NCBI GenBank assembly: GCA_016872875.1
Contig: VGYW01000296.1
Coordinates: 1-10,447 of the forward strand
Direction: 5' to 3'
Length of the DNA stretch: 10,447 bases
Origin: Planctomycetota bacterium
GTDB taxonomy: Bacteria; Planctomycetota; PUPC01; DSUN01
The notes beneath the pieces were generated by a model that saw only the letters and a list, made by a program, of their open reading frames with translations, was not told the origin of the DNA and made no database searches. Made by a program: the position numbers and the translations under genes. Positions 6,334 to 10,447 of the stretch are shown here, one piece after another (within the stretch, counting starts at the first letter, position 1; each line of letters begins with the position of its first letter).

Positions 6334-6431
6334 GAGTCGTCGTCGTTGTCGTCGTCGTCCTCGTCCTCGAATCCTTCTGACATGAAGAAGCCATCGGACT
6401 CGACGACGACGACGACGACGACGAGCACGAG
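6334..6431. repeat. GTC/GAC microsatellite inverted repeat
   Basis: The spacer after the PfkB gene (6312-6553) holds a run of GTC triplets with a few CTC interruptions (left arm 6334-6374, ending CGAATCC) and a complementary run of GAC/ACG triplets (right arm 6396-6431, starting GGACTCG). The 21-nt apex contains CTTC-tgacat-GAAG, a further small stem. Together they could fold into a stem of roughly 36 bp with scattered mismatches. No T-run follows. It may act as a strong mRNA 3' barrier for the kinase transcript or as a dispersed repeat. Frames through it give poly-Ser, poly-Thr or poly-Asp and are not considered genes. Nothing else was found in the spacer apart from the promoter at 6489-6517. 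Confidence 0.8.
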
Positions 6432-6488
6432 AAGACAGGGAGACTGACGGCCACCCGAGCTGGGGGCCTGCTCCTCGATCCGTGGGGG

Positions 6489-6517
6489 TTGCGCAAACCG
6501 GCCCGAAGCGTTAGACT
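6489..6517 (+). promoter_or_regulatory. Putative promoter of the pseudokinase gene
   Basis: TTGCGC (6489-6494; only TTG matches), 17-bp spacer, TAGACT (6512-6517; 4 of 6). The predicted start near 6524 lies after the in-frame ATG at 6521 and before the ATG at 6554, which supports the downstream start. The -35 is weak. Confidence 0.4.
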
Positions 6518-6553
6518 TCAATGTGGGTGGGGCAGCGCGGAACAGGATTCGGC

Positions 6554-9500
6554 ATGGATGAGAAGCTTCAGTGCGTGAAGTGCGATGAGCCGTGCGTGGC
6601 GTCGCGCGCCGGCGACCTGTTGCTGGGCGCCTGCCCGCACGGCGAGCTGCGGTACGTCCTGACGTTGCCGGCGCCGGGTGAGGCGGCCGCGGGGGAGGAC
6701 CCGCTGGTGGGGCGGACGCTGGCCCCGTGCCGCATCGAGGCCAGGCTGGGCTGGGAGGCCGGGCTGCCCATCTACCAGGGCGTTGACCTCATGCTCGGCC
6801 GGGAGTACTGCGTCCGCGTGCTGAGCGGCCCGGCGGCGGGCGACAAGGCGCAGCTCCAGGCCTTCGTGCGCGGGGCCAAGCTCGCGGCGGCGGCGCACCA
6901 CCCGGCGCTCGCCGGGGTCACGCAACTGTCGCGCTTCGAGGGCGGGGTGTTCACGCTGGCCCCGCCGCTGGAGGGGCAGACGTTTGGCCAGGCCGTGCGC
7001 GCCGCGGGACGGATGGGCCTGCCCGACGCCCTCCGCATGGCGCGCCGCCTCGCCGACGCCCTCGGCGCGCTCCACAAGCGCCAGATCGTCCACCGCAACG
7101 TCGGGCCGGCCTCGGTGTTCATCCTGCCCGACGGCGAGCCGGTGCTGCGGAACCTCGCGTTCGCGGTTGGTCCCGACGCGCCGGCCGCCGCGGGCGAGGT
7201 GGCTGGCCAGCCGGGCTTCCTCGCGCCCGAACAGGTGCTCGGCGGGGAGTTGGACGGGCGGGCCGACCTCTACTCGCTCGGCGCGCTCCTCTACATGGCG
7301 GTCGTGGGCCGGCCGCCGTTTGAGGGGGTATCGCCGGCCGACGCCATCCGCAGCCAGCTCGCCGGCCCGGGGGCCGCGCGCGCGGCCCTCGCCGCGGCCG
7401 CCCCGACGGAGCTCGTGGACCTGGTGACGCGGCTCCTGGCCGAGGTCCCGGAGGAGCGTCCCGCGGACGCTCGGGAGGTGCTCGAGGCGTTGGCGACGGT
7501 GCCCGAGCGGGCCGCCGCGGCCGTGGAGGCCTCGGCTCCTGTGCTGACCCTCGACGAAGGCGACCTTTCGCTGGCGGCGGACTCGCCCAGCAAACCGGTC
7601 CCCACCCCCAAGCCCGCGGCCCCCGCCGCGGCGCCCATGCTCAACCTCGACGAGGAGAAGCTGGCCCTGGTGGACCCCACGCCGCCGCCGGCGAAGCGGC
7701 CGGGGGCCGCCGCGAAGCCGGTCGGCAGGGCCAAGGAGCCCGCCCGGGGCGGCCAGGACGCCTTCGCGCCGCCTGCGGAAGAACTCCTCGACGAGGAGCG
7801 GCAGAGGATGCGGCTGCGGCCTTCGCTGGAGCTCGGGCCGCGCGAGGGCGAGAAGCCCGCGGCGACTGGCCCGAAGCTCAAGGCCCCCTCGGCTTCGCTC
7901 GGGGCGGGCCCCTCGGCTTCGCTCGGGGCAGGCCCCTCGGCCTCGGCCAGGGCAGGCCCGGCGCGCGCCCCCGCGCCTGCCCCGGCGCCCGCGCCCGGCG
8001 CCGCACAGCCCGCCAGCGAGGAGGCCAGCGAGCTCCTGCTGGAAACCGACAAGCCGTCGGCCCAGGCCAAGCCCTCGGACGCCGCGGCCATCGTCCTGCC
8101 GGACTCCGAGACGAAGGGCAAGCTCCTCACCCCGAACGCCATCAAGCTCCTCGTCGTGGCGGCACTCGTCCTGGGCGGGTTCATCCTCTGGCGCTTCGTC
8201 CTGTCCGGCGGCGGCTCCGGGACAGACACGCAGGCGACGGTGGAGAAGAAGGACAGGCCCTCGCCGCGGCCCACCAAGAAGGGCCGCCACGCCGCGCCGC
8301 CCAAGGCCGAATCCGAGGAGCAGGCCGAGCTCAACGCCATCGAAGCCCTCACCAAGCGGGGCCTCAGGGACGCCGAGGAGGCGGTGAAGCGGTGCGACGC
8401 GTTCCTCGCCAGGTACGCCGGCAGCGAGCACACGGAAGCGGTGACCAAGCTCCGCGAGAGCGCCCTGGCCGCCATCGCGAACAAGGAGGTCGAAGCGGCC
8501 TTCCGCAACCTTCAGACCGCCCTGCGCGACAGGACCAAGTTGTACGCCAAGCGCCTCGCGGAAGCCGACGCCTTCATCCAGAAGTACCCGAGCACCGAGT
8601 CGGCGGCGCAGATGCAGAAGCTCCGCGACGCGCTCGCCGCCGAGGCCGAGGCCACCGCCGACAAGGCGGCGGCGGCCGAGAAGCCCAAGGTGGACAAGGC
8701 GGTGAAGGCCGAGGCCTACGGCGCCGCCATCGCGCTCCTGACGGCCCTGGGCGAGACCTACGCCGGGACGAAGGCCGGGGCCGACGCCGCCGCCCAGGCC
8801 GCAGAGCTCAGCGGGATGCTGGCCGCCGACTTCAAGAAGAAGAAGGAGGCCGCCGAGGAACTCCTGCGCCGCGCGGCGTTCCAGGACGCCCTCGCGCAGT
8901 TCGACGCGCCGCTGAGCCAGTGGCAGTCCACCGAGCACAAGCGCGAGGCGGCGGCCCTCGTGGAGGCCATCCGGCAGCGCCGCGGCAGGATCGTGGAAGG
9001 CTACGGGCCGGCGCTGGCCGACTTCGATAAGTTGGCCGCCGCCTGGAAGCTCGACGAGGCGCGCGCCGCGGCCACCCAGGCCGCGGCAAAGGCCGGCGAC
9101 CCCGTGCTCAAGCAGCTCCTCGCCTCCAAGGCCGCCGAGGCCGCGGCAATCCTCCGCGTCCGCCAGCGCGCGCTCGACGGCGCCAAGGCCGAGCAGGCCA
9201 AGGCCGCCAAGGCCGACGGCAAGGTCTGGCTCCAGCGGGCCACGGGCGCGCGCCTGAGGGCCACCATTGACAACCTGTCCCTCGAGGGCCTCGACGCCGA
9301 CATGCCCGGCTTCAAGGGCCACCTGACCTGGGCCGACCTGCACGCCGACCAGATGGTGGCCTTCGCGCGCAGCGCCCCAGCCGAGGCGGCCGCCGCCGAC
9401 CACGCCGCCTGCGGCCTCCTCGCTCTCCGCGCCGGAGCCGTCCAGACCGCCGCCAGCGAGTTCGAGCGCGCCGTCGGCCTCGACCCCGCGGCCACGGACA

Positions 9501-10147
9501 CGGTGATGGCCTACCTCCGCGGCCACGCCCAGGGCTTCGTCTACGTCCCGCCAGGCAAGTTCCTCGCGGGGCCGAAGAAGGAGCCCAGGGAGCTCGACGC
9601 CTACCTCCTCGCCCGAGCGGAGGTGACGGTTGGCGAGTACGCCCTGTTCGCCCGACTCAACAAGGCGCGCGTCCCCCCCGAAGCCAAGGGCGCGCGCGAC
9701 GACCTCCCCGTGGCCGGCCTCCTCTGGGCGGAGGCCGACGCCTACGCCCATTGGCTCGACATGCGGCTGCCGGCCGACCTGGAGTGGGAGCGCGCGGCCC
9801 GAGGCACCGAGGGCCGCCTCTACCCCTGGGGCGACACGTTCGAGCCCGGCCGCGCCAACCTGGCCAAGCCGGGCGCCAAGGGCGCCCCCACCCCCGCCCC
9901 ACTCGTGTCCGCCTATCGCCAGCCTGCGCGGCGCGACGACTCGCCCTTCCTCCACCTGTGCGGCAACGTGCGGGAGTGGACGGCGACGGCCGCGGCCAGG
10001 GACCCCAAGGGCGTGCCGCTCCTCTACCAGGTGGTGGGCGGCTCAGCGGCCGACACGGAGACCGCGGCCCTGGCCCACGCGCGCTCCCCCCGCAAGGCCG
10101 ACGCTCGCGACCCCTACACCGGCTTCCGCCTCGCCTGGCCGCGGTAG
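6554..10147 (+). CDS. Transmembrane Ser/Thr pseudokinase with helical repeats and C-terminal FGE-sulfatase-like domain
   Basis: 1197 residues from the ATG at 6554, which has AGGA (6544-6547) at 6-nt spacing; the ATG at 6521 has no ribosome site. Order: Cys cluster (Cys7, Cys10, Cys14, Cys27, His29), perhaps a zinc site; kinase fold (51-316); Pro/Ala-rich linker with 8-residue repeats (about 345-525); transmembrane helix (530-550); helical, TPR-like region (585-985, with YPSTESAA and ERAVGLDP); FGE-sulfatase domain (994-1197, YVPPGKFLAG, EVTVGEY, RLPADLEWERAARG, YPWGD, CGNVREW, TGFRLAW). The kinase keeps AGQPGFLAPEQ and DGRADLYSLGALLY but lacks all catalytic residues: Lys is Arg88, alphaC Glu is Gly107, HRD is HRN (Asn182), the catalytic-loop Lys and Asn are Gly184 and Ser187, DFG is NLA (200-202). 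The FGE domain lacks the two active-site cysteines. Kinase-FGE fusions are known in planctomycetes and chlamydiae (Pkn1). It is probably a scaffold or sensor, with the C-terminus outside the membrane. Confidence 0.9.
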   Translation: MDEKLQCVKCDEPCVASRAGDLLLGACPHGELRYVLTLPAPGEAAAGEDPLVGRTLAPCRIEARLGWEAGLPIYQGVDLMLGREYCVRVLSGPAAGDKAQLQAFVRGAKLAAAAHHPALAGVTQLSRFEGGVFTLAPPLEGQTFGQAVRAAGRMGLPDALRMARRLADALGALHKRQIVHRNVGPASVFILPDGEPVLRNLAFAVGPDAPAAAGEVAGQPGFLAPEQVLGGELDGRADLYSLGALLYMAVVGRPPFEGVSPADAIRSQLAGPGAARAALAAAAPTELVDLVTRLLAEVPEERPADAREVLEALATVPERAAAAVEASAPVLTLDEGDLSLAADSPSKPVPTPKPAAPAAAPMLNLDEEKLALVDPTPPPAKRPGAAAKPVGRAKEPARGGQDAFAPPAEELLDEERQRMRLRPSLELGPREGEKPAATGPKLKAPSASLGAGPSASLGAGPSASARAGPARAPAPAPAPAPGAAQPASEEASELLLETDKPSAQAKPSDAAAIVLPDSETKGKLLTPNAIKLLVVAALVLGGFILWRFVLSGGGSGTDTQATVEKKDRPSPRPTKKGRHAAPPKAESEEQAELNAIEALTKRGLRDAEEAVKRCDAFLARYAGSEHTEAVTKLRESALAAIANKEVEAAFRNLQTALRDRTKLYAKRLAEADAFIQKYPSTESAAQMQKLRDALAAEAEATADKAAAAEKPKVDKAVKAEAYGAAIALLTALGETYAGTKAGADAAAQAAELSGMLAADFKKKKEAAEELLRRAAFQDALAQFDAPLSQWQSTEHKREAAALVEAIRQRRGRIVEGYGPALADFDKLAAAWKLDEARAAATQAAAKAGDPVLKQLLASKAAEAAAILRVRQRALDGAKAEQAKAAKADGKVWLQRATGARLRATIDNLSLEGLDADMPGFKGHLTWADLHADQMVAFARSAPAEAAAADHAACGLLALRAGAVQTAASEFERAVGLDPAATDTVMAYLRGHAQGFVYVPPGKFLAGPKKEPRELDAYLLARAEVTVGEYALFARLNKARVPPEAKGARDDLPVAGLLWAEADAYAHWLDMRLPADLEWERAARGTEGRLYPWGDTFEPGRANLAKPGAKGAPTPAPLVSAYRQPARRDDSPFLHLCGNVREWTATAAARDPKGVPLLYQVVGGSAADTETAALAHARSPRKADARDPYTGFRLAWPR
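7886..7957 (+). repeat. Three tandem 24-bp repeats within the pseudokinase linker
   Basis: Three in-frame 24-bp units (7886-7909, 7910-7933, 7934-7957) encode PSASLGAG, PSASLGAG and PSASARAG. Units 1 and 2 differ by one base; unit 3 is more diverged. Each contains GCCCC...GGGGC able to form a short stem. The complementary strand of each perfect unit reads CPERSRG in one frame, a peptide I recall from translated dispersed repeats in many genomes; this could not be checked. Confidence 0.85.
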
Positions 10148-10153
10148 CCCGCG

Positions 10154-10227
10154 CAGCCCCCGCAGGGGGCGGCAGGAGCCGCAGGAGGGGTGCCAGTCAG
10201 GGTTTCTGCCGCCCCCTGCGGGGGCTG
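10154..10227. repeat. REPIN-like inverted pair of a GC-rich palindromic repeat
   Basis: Six bases after the pseudokinase stop, 10154-10175 and 10206-10227 form a perfect 22-bp inverted repeat around a 30-nt loop. Each arm itself contains a small hairpin (GCCCCC-TGC-GGGGGC or its complement). Two inverted palindromic repeats around a short spacer is the layout of a REPIN. It may also serve as a transcription barrier for the gene, although no T-run follows. Confidence 0.8.
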
Positions 10228-10249
10228 GGCACGCGGCGACGCCGTGCCC
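10227..10249. repeat. Hairpin GGGCACG/CGTGCCC
   Basis: GGGCACG (10227-10233) pairs with CGTGCCC (10243-10249) across a 9-nt loop. It abuts the REPIN-like pair and the next hairpin, so the stem-loops follow one another almost without a gap. Confidence 0.5.
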
Positions 10250-10268
10250 CACGGGCTTACGCCCGTGG
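10249..10268. repeat. Hairpin CCACGGGC-TTAC-GCCCGTGG
   Basis: A perfect 8-bp stem with loop TTAC, followed by CTA. I recall very similar motifs scattered through planctomycete intergenic DNA, but could not verify this here. No gene overlaps it. Confidence 0.7.
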
Positions 10269-10280
10269 CTACCGCGCTAT

Positions 10281-10300
10281 CGCCCCCTGCGGGGGCTGGG
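10281..10300 (+). repeat. Third copy of the GC-rich palindromic repeat
   Basis: CGCCCCCTGCGGGGGCTGGG is identical over 20 bp to 10210-10229, the right arm of the REPIN-like pair, and in the same orientation 71 bp downstream. It stands as a single unit with no inverted partner nearby. Confidence 0.8.
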
Positions 10301-10322
10301 TTGGCGCGAGCCCTCAAGTTAG

Positions 10323-10346
10323 CCCGCATTTCTCACGAAATGCGGG
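10323..10346. repeat. Perfect 10-bp stem-loop CCCGCATTTC-TCAC-GAAATGCGGG
   Basis: The two 10-bp arms (10323-10332 and 10337-10346) are exactly complementary with a TCAC loop. It is a distinct hairpin type from the others and marks the switch from GC-rich to A/C-rich sequence. No T-run follows on the plus strand, so it is not a classical terminator. Confidence 0.75.
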
Positions 10347-10447
10347 AAATCCCAAGAGCCAAACGCCAAGCACCAAACAATCTCCAAGCCCGGAATGCTC
10401 AATGACCAAAGCAAGCCCCCAGGGTCGCGGGCAACACCACGTAGTCT
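10347..10447 (+). other. A/C-rich non-coding tract with degenerate CCAA/CAAA units
   Basis: This stretch repeats short units such as CCAAG, CCAAA and CACCAAA (for example AGAGCCAAACGCCAAGCACC, then AATGACCAAAGC). It has strongly asymmetric strand composition and no convincing gene. Together with the hairpins at 10154-10346, the final 300 bp of the window holds only repeats. Confidence 0.6.

Noticed and set aside
6382..6447. Small frame MKKPSDSTTTT... within the microsatellite
   Set aside because: Only 21 residues, no ribosome site, and composed mostly of the triplet repeat.
5193..6521. Minus-strand frame of 442 codons including a poly-Asp/Val stretch
   Set aside because: It is antisense to the PfkB gene and runs through the microsatellite. 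Only its last 34 codons, lying in the rho leader, are noted separately.
6518..9955. Minus-strand open frame of 1145 codons
   Set aside because: Antisense to the well-supported pseudokinase/FGE gene; its product is Gly/Arg/Leu-rich with no recognisable domain. Long antisense frames are expected at this G+C content.
5406..10147. Functional pathway linking the PfkB kinase (sulfofructose-like), the sulfite-oxidase-like enzyme and the FGE-sulfatase domain in sulfur or sulfosugar metabolism
   Set aside because: The FGE-like domain lacks its catalytic cysteines, the kinase substrate is unknown, and no sulfatase or sulfosugar gene is present; the link would rest only on family names.

Overview
The window is about 70% G+C and carries six protein-coding genes plus a set of intergenic repeats. 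The gene content suggests Planctomycetota or a related PVC/metagenomic lineage: a eukaryotic-type Ser/Thr kinase homologue fused to a C-terminal FGE-sulfatase (SUMF1-like) domain, cohesin and dockerin modules outside any cellulosome, a Tat-exported molybdoenzyme and a PfkB sugar kinase. This taxonomic reading is inference from content only.

Layout. Minus strand, in transcription order (right to left): a short, divergent Rho termination factor (5167-4058); a 240-bp gap holding the decayed 5' end of a REP-associated tyrosine transposase (RAYT) and a sigma70-like promoter (about 4007-3840); an exported protein with one cohesin and one C-terminal dockerin (3817-2084); an overlapping gene for a membrane-anchored cohesin protein with a cytoplasmic zinc ribbon (about 2069-1347); and a Tat-exported sulfite-oxidase-type molybdopterin oxidoreductase (1288-32). 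The last three look like one transcription unit. Plus strand: a PfkB-family carbohydrate kinase (5406-6311), divergent from rho; a spacer with a long GTC/GAC microsatellite inverted repeat (6334-6431); and a 1197-residue membrane protein (6554-10147) with an N-terminal Cys cluster, a kinase fold lacking every catalytic residue, a transmembrane helix, a helical repeat region and an FGE-like domain without catalytic cysteines. The last 300 bp (10148-10447) is non-coding and built from several hairpins, including two inverted copies of a GC-rich repeat arranged like a REPIN.

How the parts may work together (inference). The dockerin protein and the membrane-anchored cohesin protein are adjacent and probably co-translated, so the dockerin could dock on the anchored cohesin at the cell surface. 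The cytoplasmic zinc ribbon would then link the surface complex to the cell interior. rho and the sugar kinase are read from back-to-back promoters whose -35 boxes form the two arms of one palindrome. The large pseudokinase looks like a transmembrane scaffold or sensor rather than an enzyme.

Most noteworthy: the RAYT remnant and promoter placed directly before the cohesin/dockerin operon; the fully degenerate kinase plus FGE-like double pseudo-enzyme; a Rho lacking the aromatic residues of the primary RNA-binding site; and the repeat mosaics at 6334-6431 and 10154-10447. No RNA genes, CRISPR arrays, insertion sequences with intact ends, or phage genes were seen.
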